From Desulfofalx alkaliphila DSM 12257 (GTDB lineage: Bacteria; Bacillota; Desulfotomaculia; Desulfotomaculales; Desulfohalotomaculaceae), in contig NZ_JONT01000002.1 of assembly GCF_000711975.1 (NCBI RefSeq), positions 145,400 through 209,399 of the forward strand: a DNA stretch of 64,000 nucleotides, given 5' to 3'. A program made the position numbers and the translations under genes. This document shows, piece by piece, positions 34,397 through 42,412 of this stretch. The notes under the pieces are model-generated. The model saw nothing but the letters and a program-made list of their open reading frames with translations. It had not been told where the DNA came from and ran no database searches. Numbering within the stretch: position 1 is the stretch's first letter; the number at the start of each line of letters is the position of its first letter.

Positions 34397-34812
34397 AAAC
34401 TTACCCCCAGGATACCGCCAATGGCGCCGGAAACCAGCGATAAAAGTAATTTTAGACCAAAACCGGTAAGCAAGACGCTGCCGGATAAAAATATTAAAGC
34501 CACTAACCACAATATAATAAAAAACATAATGCCGACACCCAATCCGTGATATAAACCCTTTACCTTAGCCCTGGCGGAAGCGTATCCACCACCGATGAAA
34601 ACACTAAAGCAGAGTATACCGGTGGACAGCCAGGGTAGAGTGCTTTCAGACAGACCGGTTAAATAATAAACTGCCCCGGCCAACATACTTATAAACAAGC
34701 TTGCAATTAGGGCCGCCAGGGTACCCTGAAAGATTGCAGAAAAATTTAGGGACGGATTTTGATTATTGAGACCGTCGTTTTTTAGGGACTGCAATCTATA
34801 CCACCTCCTCAA
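34393..34812 (-). CDS. TIGR04086/YrzE-like membrane protein
   Basis: A 139-aa protein with four hydrophobic helices after a polar N-terminus. GTLAALIASLFISMLAGAVYYLTGLSE and FIGGGYASARAKVKGLYHGLGVG match the TIGR04086 family of Firmicutes membrane proteins, whose function is unknown. GGAGGTGG precedes the ATG. It is convergent with the sensor kinase and overlaps its end by four bases. Confidence 0.8.
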   Translation of the reverse strand: MRRWYRLQSLKNDGLNNQNPSLNFSAIFQGTLAALIASLFISMLAGAVYYLTGLSESTLPWLSTGILCFSVFIGGGYASARAKVKGLYHGLGVGIMFFIILWLVALIFLSGSVLLTGFGLKLLLSLVSGAIGGILGVSF

Positions 34813-34886
34813 AAATTAATCATTATAAGATTATGGTGACCTGTGTTAAAATATGACTAAAGGGTTTAATGTAAGGAGAGAAAACA

Positions 34887-35495
34887 TTGAGTAATAACAA
34901 TACCGTTGCTTATAAACTGGGCAACTCATTATATTTGAATGTAACCAATCGCTGTAGCAATGACTGTGTTTTTTGCATAAAAAAAACCAATAAGGGGATT
35001 GGCTACGACTTGACTTTATCTGAAGAACCCAGTCTTCAATCACTCCTTAATGCAGTGGGTGATCCGTTGGGCTATGACGAAATAGTTTTTTGTGGTTACG
35101 GAGAACCCCTAACCAGGATAGAATTGGTCATCGCTGCCTCTAAAGAATTAAAAAGATTAGGGGCTAAATCAATACGCATAAACACCAACGGCCAGGCTAA
35201 CTTAATTCACGGCAAAAATGTAGTACCTGAACTTGCCGGTTTGGTGGATGTGGTGTCAATCAGTTTAAACGCACAAAATGCCACCGCCTACGGGGAACTG
35301 AGCCAACCCTTAAAGGTCAATCCGGAAGAAGCCTTTGAAGCGGTGTTGGAGTTTGCCAGGGAATGCAAAAAGCATATACCCAGGGTGGTGCTGTCGGTGG
35401 TTAAATGGCCTGGGGTTGATATTGCGGCATGTGGCAGAATTGCCGATGATTTAGGGGTGGATTTTAGAGTGCGGGAATATATGGGCAATGGGTAG
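34887..35495 (+). CDS. TatD-associated-type radical SAM protein
   Basis: A compact 202-aa radical SAM protein. CSNDCVFC supplies the CX3CX2C [4Fe-4S] ligands and GYGEP the SAM-binding motif. The opening YKLGNSLYLNVTNRC matches the family often encoded beside tatD nucleases, though no tatD is nearby here. Its reaction is unknown. The TTG start has AAGGAGAG eight bases upstream. Confidence 0.85.
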   Translation: MSNNNTVAYKLGNSLYLNVTNRCSNDCVFCIKKTNKGIGYDLTLSEEPSLQSLLNAVGDPLGYDEIVFCGYGEPLTRIELVIAASKELKRLGAKSIRINTNGQANLIHGKNVVPELAGLVDVVSISLNAQNATAYGELSQPLKVNPEEAFEAVLEFARECKKHIPRVVLSVVKWPGVDIAACGRIADDLGVDFRVREYMGNG

Positions 35496-35517
35496 GGGCC
35501 TGGAGAAGGCCAAAGGT

Positions 35518-35568
35518 GCAGGTGGGCGGCGGACGCAGGACTGTGTACCTAAACGTCCGCATACCTGC
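35518..35568. other. Large imperfect stem-loop between convergent genes
   Basis: GCAGGT...GCGGACG pairs with CGTCCGC...ACCTGC around an 18-base loop. No T run follows on either strand. It probably marks transcript ends or stabilises them. Confidence 0.55.
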
Positions 35569-35617
35569 CGGATCTTTTGCGGTTCATATAATTCTGCACA
35601 AGAACATGTGCCTATCT

Positions 35618-35782
35618 TTAATTCTTTTTTTCTTCAAAATCAGGTGCCGGGGTGTTGTCGTCTACAAAATCATGTTCCCATTCACCGTCCACGTTAATCA
35701 TGGTGGCCGAACCGGTTTTCTCATCAACAAATGCCCTTCCCTTCGGGTATGTACCTCCTAGGTCTTTTTCTTTTTTTGGCAT
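35618..35782 (-). CDS. Small acidic hypothetical protein, 54 aa
   Basis: A short frame starting MPKKEKDLGGTYPKGRAFVDEK and ending in an acidic, Pro-containing tail (DDNTPAPDFEEKKN). GGAGGGAT lies eight bases before the ATG. It has no cysteine or membrane segment. Coding is supported by the ribosome site and protein-like composition; I do not recognise the family. The 170 bases upstream to copZ hold no other gene. Confidence 0.6.
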   Translation of the reverse strand: MPKKEKDLGGTYPKGRAFVDEKTGSATMINVDGEWEHDFVDDNTPAPDFEEKKN

Positions 35783-35955
35783 ATTTTATCCCTCCAAAAT
35801 AAATTGATACTTTATTGTGGCCGGTTATTGCGGTATTTAATCCGGCATCAGGCCTTCTTTTAAATGACAATGAATTTCATTTGCCATTGACTTAATATTA
35901 TTGGGGGATGTAATATAAGGTAAACAAACAATCCCATTACAAGGAGGTACTACAT

Positions 35956-36171
35956 ATGGCAATTGCGCAAGAAAATCTTAAGGTAAAGGGCATGTCTTGC
36001 GGTCACTGTAAGTCAGCGGTGGAAGAGGCTCTTGGCAAGCTAAAGGGTGTGGAGCAAGCAGTTGTTAACCTGGAAGCAAAAAGTGTTACAATTACATATC
36101 AGCCGGCCATTATCAACCGCCGGCAGATAATTAATACCATAACAGAAGAAGGTTATGAAGTGGTGGAATAA
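35956..36171 (+). CDS. copZ: Copper chaperone-like heavy-metal-associated protein
   Basis: A 71-aa single HMA domain. The metal site is GMSCGHCKSAV (M-x-C-x2-C), followed by GVEQAVVNLEAKSVTI and a C-terminal EGYEVVE, all CopZ-like. It should carry Cu(I) in the cytosol, but no copper ATPase or CsoR gene is adjacent. AAGGAGG precedes the ATG. A strong terminator follows. Confidence 0.9.
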   Translation: MAIAQENLKVKGMSCGHCKSAVEEALGKLKGVEQAVVNLEAKSVTITYQPAIINRRQIINTITEEGYEVVE

Positions 36172-36187
36172 AAAGACTAATCATTTT

Positions 36188-36243
36188 AAACTGCACCTCA
36201 AATGTTAGACTAGCTGACATTTAAAGGTGCAGTTTATTTTTTT
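36188..36243 (+). terminator. Terminator of copZ
   Basis: AAACTGCACCT pairs with AGGTGCAGTTT, with an inner AAATGT/ACATTT stem, followed by ATTTTTTT. Confidence 0.9.
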
Positions 36244-36272
36244 GTATAAAGTAGAGCAATTTTGCCAATACA
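36243..36272 (+). promoter_or_regulatory. Weak candidate forespore (sigma-G type) promoter
   Basis: TGTATA, a 17-base spacer and CAATACA resemble sigma-G TGAATA-N17/18-CATACTA. It precedes the first DUF1657 gene of the spoVA-like cluster. The -10 is only a partial match. Confidence 0.35.
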
Positions 36273-36306
36273 TAAAACAACTTATATTAGGAGAGTGATA
36301 ATACTT

Positions 36307-36513
36307 ATGACAGTGGGAAGTCAAGTGAAACAAACTTTGGCCGGACTTAAAAGTGCCCATGCCAGTCTAGAAACCTTTGCCTTGCAGACCCAAAACCAAA
36401 AGGCTAAACAGTTGTATGCCGAAGCGGCCCAGCAGGTTAAAAGTATAGTGGATTCCTTGGAACCCCGGATACAGGAAATTGAAAGCCAGGAACCACAGTA
36501 CAAAGGTTTTTAA
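36307..36513 (+). CDS. DUF1657 small protein (first copy)
   Basis: A 68-aa helical protein of the DUF1657 family (SQVKQTLAGLKSAHASLETFALQTQNQKAKQLY), ending EPQYKGF. GGAGAGTGA precedes ATG 36307. DUF1657 genes typically accompany spoVA-2mob-type operons of spore formers. Its own terminator follows, so it may be made at a level different from the genes downstream. It is about half identical to the next gene, indicating a local duplication. Confidence 0.85.
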   Translation: MTVGSQVKQTLAGLKSAHASLETFALQTQNQKAKQLYAEAAQQVKSIVDSLEPRIQEIESQEPQYKGF

Positions 36514-36537
36514 AACCGGATTTATATCCGGTTTTTT
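36513..36537 (+). terminator. Terminator between DUF1657 copies
   Basis: AACCGGAT and ATCCGGTT form an 8-bp stem around TTAT and run into TTTTTT, right after the stop codon. Confidence 0.9.
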
Positions 36538-36602
36538 CTCTAATAATATTGGTAAAAATAGGTTAAGTTGAGGTATATTATGTGGGTCGGAGGTAAACAC
36601 TT

Positions 36603-36809
36603 ATGACTGTTGCTACACAGGTAAAACAAACCCTGGCTACCCTTAAAGGGGTATGTTCCACCTTAGAAGCCTTTATGTCGTTTGAACAAGACGAGAAAAC
36701 TAAAGCCTTGCTGCAGAAAAACACCCGCCGTCTTGGTGCTGTTATAGATGATCTGGAAGAAAGGGTAAAAACCCTGGAATATGAGGAGCCGCAGTATAAA
36801 GGCTTTTAG
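36603..36809 (+). CDS. DUF1657 small protein (second copy)
   Basis: A 68-aa DUF1657 protein (TVATQVKQTLATLKGVCSTLEAFMSFEQDEKTKALLQ) with the same ending EPQYKGF as the copy upstream. GGAGG precedes the ATG by nine bases. It is followed after 24 bases by a DUF421 gene that itself carries a DUF1657-like tail, so three copies of this domain sit in a row. Confidence 0.86.
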   Translation: MTVATQVKQTLATLKGVCSTLEAFMSFEQDEKTKALLQKNTRRLGAVIDDLEERVKTLEYEEPQYKGF

Positions 36810-36833
36810 ACACTAAAATAAGGGGTAATAATT

Positions 36834-37691
36834 ATGTCGGATGTGCTGATGATATTATTGCGTTCATTGGGGGTGTTTGTGCTGGCCCTGTTTATTATAC
36901 GTTTTTTGGGCCGAAGACAAACATCACAAATGACGCTTTTTGACTTTGTAACCGCAACGGTGATTGGATTTATCGCTGCATCCTTGGTACTTAAGCTTGT
37001 ACCGGTCCTTCCGGGATTGGCAGCCCTTATCGTCTGGACCATATTGCCAATATTTAGCTACCTATTGGCTTTTAAATATAAATGGGTAAGGGATATTATC
37101 CAAGGCAAAGAAACTGTTTTAATTAACCACGGCAAGGTGTTAGAAGATAAGCTGCTGGAAGCAAGGTATACACCCGAAGACCTTTTAAGCCAACTGCGCA
37201 GGAAAAATATTTTTCAGGTGGCCGATGTAGAGTTTGCGGTGCTGGAACCAAACGGTGATTTAAGTGTGCTTTTAAAGAAAGATAAAATGCCTGTAACTCC
37301 TAAAACCCTGGGCATTGAAGTGGCCAACCAAAGTGTACCCCAAACGGTGATGATGGATGGAGAAATCATTGATGAGCATCTTACTGCCCTGGGTTTAAAT
37401 AGAAACTGGCTGCTAACGGAGCTGGAAAAGGCAGCTGTGGCGCCGGAAAATGTTTTTATAGCACAGGTTGATTCGGTGGGTCAACTTTATTTAGATTTAT
37501 TTGATGATGCCCTTATTGTGCCCCGGCCTAAAACTAAGGAATTAGCCTATGCAAATATAAAAAAATGCCAGGCGGATTGTGAATTATACGCCTTGGCAAC
37601 AAAGCATCAGGGTGCCAAAAAAATGTACAGTAATGCAGCAAAGGAATTGGCACAGGTGGTTGAAGAGCTAAAGCCTTTGCTCAGCAGATAG
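36834..37691 (+). CDS. DUF421-DUF1657 membrane protein (2Duf type)
   Basis: A 285-aa protein with three N-terminal transmembrane helices, the YetF/DUF421 cytoplasmic domain (LLSQLRRKNIFQVADVEFAVLEPNGDLSVLLK) and a C-terminal DUF1657-like domain (IKKCQADCELYALATKHQGAKKMYSNAAKELAQVVEEL). This is the architecture called 2Duf, reported to sit in the spore inner membrane and raise wet-heat resistance in Bacillus strains carrying spoVA-2mob. It directly precedes spoVAC. Confidence 0.88.
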   Translation: MSDVLMILLRSLGVFVLALFIIRFLGRRQTSQMTLFDFVTATVIGFIAASLVLKLVPVLPGLAALIVWTILPIFSYLLAFKYKWVRDIIQGKETVLINHGKVLEDKLLEARYTPEDLLSQLRRKNIFQVADVEFAVLEPNGDLSVLLKKDKMPVTPKTLGIEVANQSVPQTVMMDGEIIDEHLTALGLNRNWLLTELEKAAVAPENVFIAQVDSVGQLYLDLFDDALIVPRPKTKELAYANIKKCQADCELYALATKHQGAKKMYSNAAKELAQVVEELKPLLSR

Positions 37692-37702
37692 GGGTGTGAA
37701 AA

Positions 37703-38182
37703 ATGTCTGACTTACAGAAGAAAAAATTAAGCCCCACCCAGCAAGAGTATCAGTCCTTTGCTAAGGACAGGGAGCCCCGGCGTCCGGTATTAAGAAATTG
37801 TGCCGTTGCCTTTTTAGTGGGGGGAAGTATTTGTATCCTGGGTCAAGGGATCCAAGATTTATTTCTGTGGAACTTTGACTTTACTGAAAAAACAGCCGGC
37901 AACCCCACAGTGGCTGTTTTGATATTTATAGCCGTGGTACTGACGGCAACGGGGGTGTATGACCACATTGGACAGTGGGCCGGGGCCGGTACCGCTGTAC
38001 CTGTCACCGGCTTTGCCAATGCCGTTGCCTCTGCTGCAATCGAGCATCGCACAGAGGGTTATGTTTTGGGGGTAGGGGGTAATATGTTTAAACTTGCCGG
38101 CTCGGTGATCATTTTCGGCGTATTTGCTGCCTTTATTGTGGCCTTATTAAGTACACTTTTAACAATGTTGGGGGGAGCCTAG
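37703..38182 (+). CDS. spoVAC: Stage V sporulation protein AC
   Basis: A 159-aa membrane protein of the SpoVAC/SpoVAEB family, part of the channel that moves Ca-dipicolinate across the spore inner membrane. Typical blocks are TPQQEYQSFAKDREPRRP-like N-terminus, AFLVGGSICILGQGIQD and GAGTAVPVTGFANAVASAAIEHRTEGYVLGVGGNMFKLAGSVIIFG. GGGGTG precedes the ATG. It is one base from spoVAD. Confidence 0.94.
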   Translation: MSDLQKKKLSPTQQEYQSFAKDREPRRPVLRNCAVAFLVGGSICILGQGIQDLFLWNFDFTEKTAGNPTVAVLIFIAVVLTATGVYDHIGQWAGAGTAVPVTGFANAVASAAIEHRTEGYVLGVGGNMFKLAGSVIIFGVFAAFIVALLSTLLTMLGGA

Positions 38183-38183
38183 C

Positions 38184-39188
38184 ATGTTACGAGGACATCA
38201 AACATGGGTGTTTCCCAACAAACCTGTGATAGTGTCTGCAGCCGCAGTGGGCGGACCCTTTGAGGCCCAGGGGGCCATAGCTGAAGATTTTGACCTTTTG
38301 CATGGGGATTTGTGGTTGGGCCAAGACAGTTATGAAAAGGCAGAAAAAAAGATGTTGGAAGAGGCCTGTGAAATCGCCATTCAAAAGGCAGGTATGCAGA
38401 AATCAGACATCCAATTTTTCTTGAGCGGTGACCTGTTAAATCAAATTATATCCAGCAGTTTTGCCGCCCGGACAATGGCAGTGCCTTACATTGGGTTGTT
38501 TGGGGCCTGTTCCACCTCAATGAAAGGCCTGGCCCTGGGCTCCTTGATGGTGGACAGTAAATTTGCCCAAAACGCCCTTTGCGGGGCCGTCAGTCACAAT
38601 GCCACTGTGGAAAAACAGTTCCGTTATCCCACTGAATATGGGGCACAAAAACCCCCCACCGCCCAGTGGACGGTAACCGGTGCCGGGGTTGCACTGCTGG
38701 CCGGTGCCGGAGAAGGGCCCCGGGTGACGGCGGCCACCATTGGCAGGGTGATAGACATGGGTATCAGCGACCCCTATAAGATGGGTTCGGCCATGGCGCC
38801 GGCGGCGGTGGATACAATCACCGCCCACCTTAGGGATTTAAAGATAAGGGCAGATGAATATGACCTGATAGCCACCGGAGATTTAGGTAGGGTGGGCCAT
38901 CAAATAGCCGGCGATTTATTGCAAAGGCATGGGATCAAAGTACCCGGTGATATTTTTGTGGATTGCGGTATGCTCATATATGGTGAAGATCAACCGGTCT
39001 TTTCAGGGGGCAGCGGTTGTGGCTGCTCTGCGGTGGTTACCTACGGTCACATATTGAACCGTATGAAAAAGGGTGAGTTAAAAAAGGTATTGATAGTGGC
39101 CACCGGAGCCTTACTGTCTCCCTTATCCTATCAGCAAAAAGAAAGTATACCCTGCATCGCCCACGCCGTTGCCATTGAAGCACCCTAG
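38184..39188 (+). CDS. spoVAD: Stage V sporulation protein AD
   Basis: A thiolase-fold protein (334 aa) that binds dipicolinic acid on the spore inner membrane. Family blocks are QTWVFPNKPVIVSAAAVGGPFEAQG, LLNQIISSSFAARTMAVPYIGLFGACSTS, and GGSGCGCSAVVTYGHIL near the C-terminus. GGGGGGAG overlaps the end of spoVAC as its ribosome site. Placement between spoVAC and spoVAE is the conserved order. Confidence 0.95.
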   Translation: MLRGHQTWVFPNKPVIVSAAAVGGPFEAQGAIAEDFDLLHGDLWLGQDSYEKAEKKMLEEACEIAIQKAGMQKSDIQFFLSGDLLNQIISSSFAARTMAVPYIGLFGACSTSMKGLALGSLMVDSKFAQNALCGAVSHNATVEKQFRYPTEYGAQKPPTAQWTVTGAGVALLAGAGEGPRVTAATIGRVIDMGISDPYKMGSAMAPAAVDTITAHLRDLKIRADEYDLIATGDLGRVGHQIAGDLLQRHGIKVPGDIFVDCGMLIYGEDQPVFSGGSGCGCSAVVTYGHILNRMKKGELKKVLIVATGALLSPLSYQQKESIPCIAHAVAIEAP

Positions 39189-39256
39189 TCTAAGCCAAGC
39201 TATATAGCGTAGGCATACCAAGGCTGTTTAAATCTATAAGGTCAGGAGTGGTTTTT

Positions 39257-39610
39257 TTGGAAGCATATTTGTGGGCCTTCATAGTGGGCGGGATAATATG
39301 TGTTATCGGTCAACTGCTTATGGATGTTGGCAAACTTACCCCGGCACATACTTTGAGCATTTTGGTGGTTAGCGGAGCGGTTTTGGGCGGATTGGGTATA
39401 TATGAATCGCTGATAGATTTTGCCGGTGCAGGGGCCACCGTACCGATAACCAGCTTTGGCAACTCATTGGTAAAGGGTGCTTTGGATGAAGCCCAGCGCA
39501 CAGGCTTGGTTGGGGTTTTAACCGGTATTTTTGAGGTGACCAGCGCCGGAATATCTGCCGCCATTATTTTTGGCTTCATGGCAGCACTCTTGGTTAAACC
39601 CAAGGGTTAA
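39257..39610 (+). CDS. spoVAE: Stage V sporulation protein AE (SpoVAEB type)
   Basis: A 117-aa membrane protein homologous to SpoVAC (GGIICVIGQLLMD, GAGATVPITSFGNSLVKGALDEA, GFMAALLVKPKG). TTG 39257 is preferred because AGGAG lies nine bases upstream. The SpoVAC-AD-AEB trio without SpoVAA, AB or AF is the set found in accessory spoVA operons. Confidence 0.92.
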   Translation: MEAYLWAFIVGGIICVIGQLLMDVGKLTPAHTLSILVVSGAVLGGLGIYESLIDFAGAGATVPITSFGNSLVKGALDEAQRTGLVGVLTGIFEVTSAGISAAIIFGFMAALLVKPKG

Positions 39611-39625
39611 AGGGAGGGTGGTACC

Positions 39626-40063
39626 ATGAAATTATTATTTAAAATTCTTATCTTGATGTTGACATTTTTCCTGCTGGCTGCTTGTTCCATGCAGGGGTCA
39701 CAAAAGAAACCCTTACCGGAAGACCTGGAAGTTACCTTTGAAAACGAGGTATCTCAAGGGGCCATGCAATTGGCCATGTCTGTTGCCGGTGTTAAGGAAG
39801 CCACTTCGGTGGCCATAAACCGGGAAGTCGGCACTGCAGTTAAGGTAACCGGTTTTGACCGCTGGCGGTTGAAATCCATTCGGGAAGAAACCTATAAAAA
39901 AATTAAAGATGCTTACCCTGATTATGAGGTGCATGTTACCTCAGACAAAAAACTTTTTTGGCAGCTGCAGCAAATTAGAAATGAGATAGATGAAGGAAAA
40001 GTTAAATCACCGGTGGAGGTTAAAGACCGGTTTGACAAAATCAATGAAAATATGGGAGGGTAA
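39626..40063 (+). CDS. YhcN/YlaJ-family sporulation lipoprotein
   Basis: A 145-aa lipoprotein. The signal peptide ends FFLLAACSM, with the lipidated Cys at about residue 20. The mature part has the YhcN/YlaJ pattern of BON-like alpha/beta repeats (VAGVKEATSVAINREVGTAVKVTG). Such lipoproteins are found in the spore inner membrane and in spoVA-2mob operons. GGGAGGGTGG precedes the ATG. It follows spoVAE by 15 bases. Confidence 0.85.
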   Translation: MKLLFKILILMLTFFLLAACSMQGSQKKPLPEDLEVTFENEVSQGAMQLAMSVAGVKEATSVAINREVGTAVKVTGFDRWRLKSIREETYKKIKDAYPDYEVHVTSDKKLFWQLQQIRNEIDEGKVKSPVEVKDRFDKINENMGG

Positions 40064-40077
40064 AAGCCAAATAAACT

Positions 40078-40752
40078 ATGATTCTTGTAATTATAAGAAC
40101 CTTAATACTATTTACCTTAGTGGTTATTGCCCTAAGGTTAATGGGACAAAGACAAATTGGTCAATTACAGCCCTATGAATTGGTGGTAATAATTTTGCTG
40201 GCGGATTTAGCCGTATTGCCCATGGCCGATACCGGCGTGCCCCTGATTTCAGGGATACTGCCAATATTTCTACTGCTTTTGTTTCAGGTGGCCATTTCAT
40301 ATACCGGCCTGAAAAGCCAATGGGCCCGGGGGATTATTTGCGGAACCCCGGCAGTTTTGATAGAAAACGGGAAAATAATAGAAGAAGAGCTGCGGCGCAA
40401 CCGTTATAACCTCAATGAACTTAACGAGCAGTTAAGGGCCAAAAACGTGCCCAACATCGCCGACGTGGAATTTGCCATTTTGGAAACCAGCGGGGATTTA
40501 AGTGTCATACCCAAATCCCAAAAAAGACCCTTAAACCCTGAGGATTTGAAGATACCCACTAAATACGAAGGCCTACCCATAACACTGATTATAGACGGTA
40601 AGCTGCAGCAAAAAAATTTAATTAACAGTAACATCGATAAACAATGGTTACAAACGGAATTAAAAAAATTTGGCATTGACAGTTTTAAAGAGGTCTTATT
40701 TGCCAGCATAGACACCGAGGGTAAATTATATTACCAAGCAAAGTCAACATAA
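40078..40752 (+). CDS. DUF421 (YetF-like) membrane protein
   Basis: A 224-aa DUF421 protein: three N-terminal helices (ILVIIRTLILFTLVVIALRLMGQRQIGQLQPYELVVI...) and a cytoplasmic domain with LNELNEQLRAKNVPNIADVEFAILETSGDLSVIPK. It is a paralogue of the 36834 gene without the DUF1657 tail. Having a second YetF-like gene at the end of the cluster is another feature of spoVA-2mob. Confidence 0.87.
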   Translation: MILVIIRTLILFTLVVIALRLMGQRQIGQLQPYELVVIILLADLAVLPMADTGVPLISGILPIFLLLLFQVAISYTGLKSQWARGIICGTPAVLIENGKIIEEELRRNRYNLNELNEQLRAKNVPNIADVEFAILETSGDLSVIPKSQKRPLNPEDLKIPTKYEGLPITLIIDGKLQQKNLINSNIDKQWLQTELKKFGIDSFKEVLFASIDTEGKLYYQAKST

Positions 40753-40773
40753 TGAAATTAAGGAGCTGCTGAT

Positions 40774-41154
40774 ATGCGGTTGTTAATTGTGTTGTCTGCC
40801 ATACTTGTTTCCTTTATGGTGTTGGGCAGCTGGGTAAATCATAGCTTAACCGACACCGCAGAAGTATTATCCAAAGACCTGGTGGAGATAATGCAGGAGA
40901 TAGAACAGGACAATTGGCAGGATGCATTGGACAAAACAAAGGCACTGGAACAGCAGTTAAAGGAAAAAACCCACTGGTGGCCCATGATACTGGACCATCA
41001 AGAGATTGACGAGGTTGAATTTGCTCTGGCACGCTTGAAAGAATATGTTGCTGCTCAAAATCCGGACTTGTCCCTGGCACAGCTTTCAGAAATAAAGTTG
41101 ATGCTTCAACACATACCGGATAAGGAATCAGTTACCCTGAAAAATATATTTTAA
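40774..41154 (+). CDS. DUF4363 family protein
   Basis: A 126-aa protein with one N-terminal membrane helix (residues 3-20) and a helical extracytoplasmic part (EIEQDNWQDALDKTKALEQQLKEKTHWWPMILDHQEIDEVEFALARLKEY) typical of DUF4363. These proteins usually follow DUF421 genes in spore formers. AAGGAG precedes the ATG. It is probably the last gene of the cluster. Confidence 0.83.
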   Translation: MRLLIVLSAILVSFMVLGSWVNHSLTDTAEVLSKDLVEIMQEIEQDNWQDALDKTKALEQQLKEKTHWWPMILDHQEIDEVEFALARLKEYVAAQNPDLSLAQLSEIKLMLQHIPDKESVTLKNIF

Positions 41155-41245
41155 TCGCTCAATTCCCATTTTATGAGAGGGAATTAATAAGGGCCGTCGA
41201 AGTATTAAGTATGCATATCGAACAGCGGTTCTGTGAGGTGATATC

Positions 41246-42412
41246 ATGCTTGACTTGGGCGGCCTTTTTCATCAAATCGATCAAATGGTAGTAGAATGTA
41301 AAAGCAGGGTGGATATAAATAACAAGAAATTGTCAGTGGCCAAAGGGGCCATGGCCCATTTAAAAGATAAATGGCAGCAAATAACTCACAGGGTGAGGGA
41401 GAGTAAAACCTCTTGGTTGGTTGCTGAACCAATGGAGGAGGTGGATGCGGTACATTCTCCCATAAGACCGCCAAGGGAATATACTGTGCTGGCCACTGAC
41501 GGATCTCAAATAATGCCCGACCATCATCAGGTGGTATTGTGTTATTTAATTAATATAGGAAAAGTTGTCTTGCATTATGGTGAAAAGGCGGCAGCTAAAT
41601 TGACCAACGATGCAAGCTTATATTTTAAGGAAGAAGATTTGTACATGGATGAAGACGGTGCAAAGCGATTGGTTGACAGCCAAAGGGTTTCTGCCATGCG
41701 CACGCTGGCAGAAACCAAGGCCCTTGTTGAATTGGCTCAACAGGATAAGCAGACCGAAAGCACCGTTGCTTTTGCCGATGGGACCTTGATACATTGGACC
41801 AGCGCCCAGCAGGCTTGGTCTAAGCAATTTTTAGAAGAAATACTTGCAAACTATGAATATTTGTACCAATTAAAGGTGCCCCTGGTGGGGTATATATCAG
41901 GCACCAGAAGCACCGATGTTGTCAATATGTTAAGGGTGGCCATGTGTCCCCATAGCCGGGTGGATTGCGATCACTGCCAATGGAGAAACCTTCCCGAGGC
42001 CGGCTGTGAACAGGTTAGCGGCCTTAGGGATGCTGTGCTTTTTTCTGACAAACTTAAATACGGGCAGCGTTCTGCGGTCTTTAAATCCCGCTCCCAGGTG
42101 TTAGAAAAGTATGGCCGGCATTGGGTGTGTTTTTTTTATGTAAACCTAGGTGCCGAGGTGGCCCGGGTGGAAATACCCTTATGGGTGGCGGAAAACAAAA
42201 AATATTTAGATCTGGTACACTGCCTGGTCATTGATCAGGTTATTAAGGGTCTTCATTATCCCCTTTGCCTTTCCGAAGCTCACCGGCAGGCAGTGGTCAC
42301 CGGGTCCGATCGGGAATTGTTTTATCAATTGGTTAATAACAAACTAATTGAAAATGGCTTAAAATCTGAGATATCTTATAAAAGTCTACGAAAAAGGAGC
42401 GTTCCGGTTTAA
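41246..42412 (+). CDS. nurA: NurA-like 5'-3' nuclease
   Basis: A 388-aa NurA-domain protein. The nuclease motif ATDGSQIMPDHH holds the conserved first aspartate (DGS), and FADGTLIHW and a late CLSEAHRQAVV match the second acidic and C-terminal blocks of the family. NurA works with the HerA translocase to resect DNA ends. GAGGTGAT precedes the ATG. It opens a five-gene operon whose genes abut or overlap. Confidence 0.85.
   Translation: MLDLGGLFHQIDQMVVECKSRVDINNKKLSVAKGAMAHLKDKWQQITHRVRESKTSWLVAEPMEEVDAVHSPIRPPREYTVLATDGSQIMPDHHQVVLCYLINIGKVVLHYGEKAAAKLTNDASLYFKEEDLYMDEDGAKRLVDSQRVSAMRTLAETKALVELAQQDKQTESTVAFADGTLIHWTSAQQAWSKQFLEEILANYEYLYQLKVPLVGYISGTRSTDVVNMLRVAMCPHSRVDCDHCQWRNLPEAGCEQVSGLRDAVLFSDKLKYGQRSAVFKSRSQVLEKYGRHWVCFFYVNLGAEVARVEIPLWVAENKKYLDLVHCLVIDQVIKGLHYPLCLSEAHRQAVVTGSDRELFYQLVNNKLIENGLKSEISYKSLRKRSVPV

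Noticed and set aside
35488..35761. Forward frames after the radical SAM gene
   Set aside because: They overlap the reverse small gene at 35618-35782, which has a strong ribosome site, and look like low-complexity read-through of its complement.
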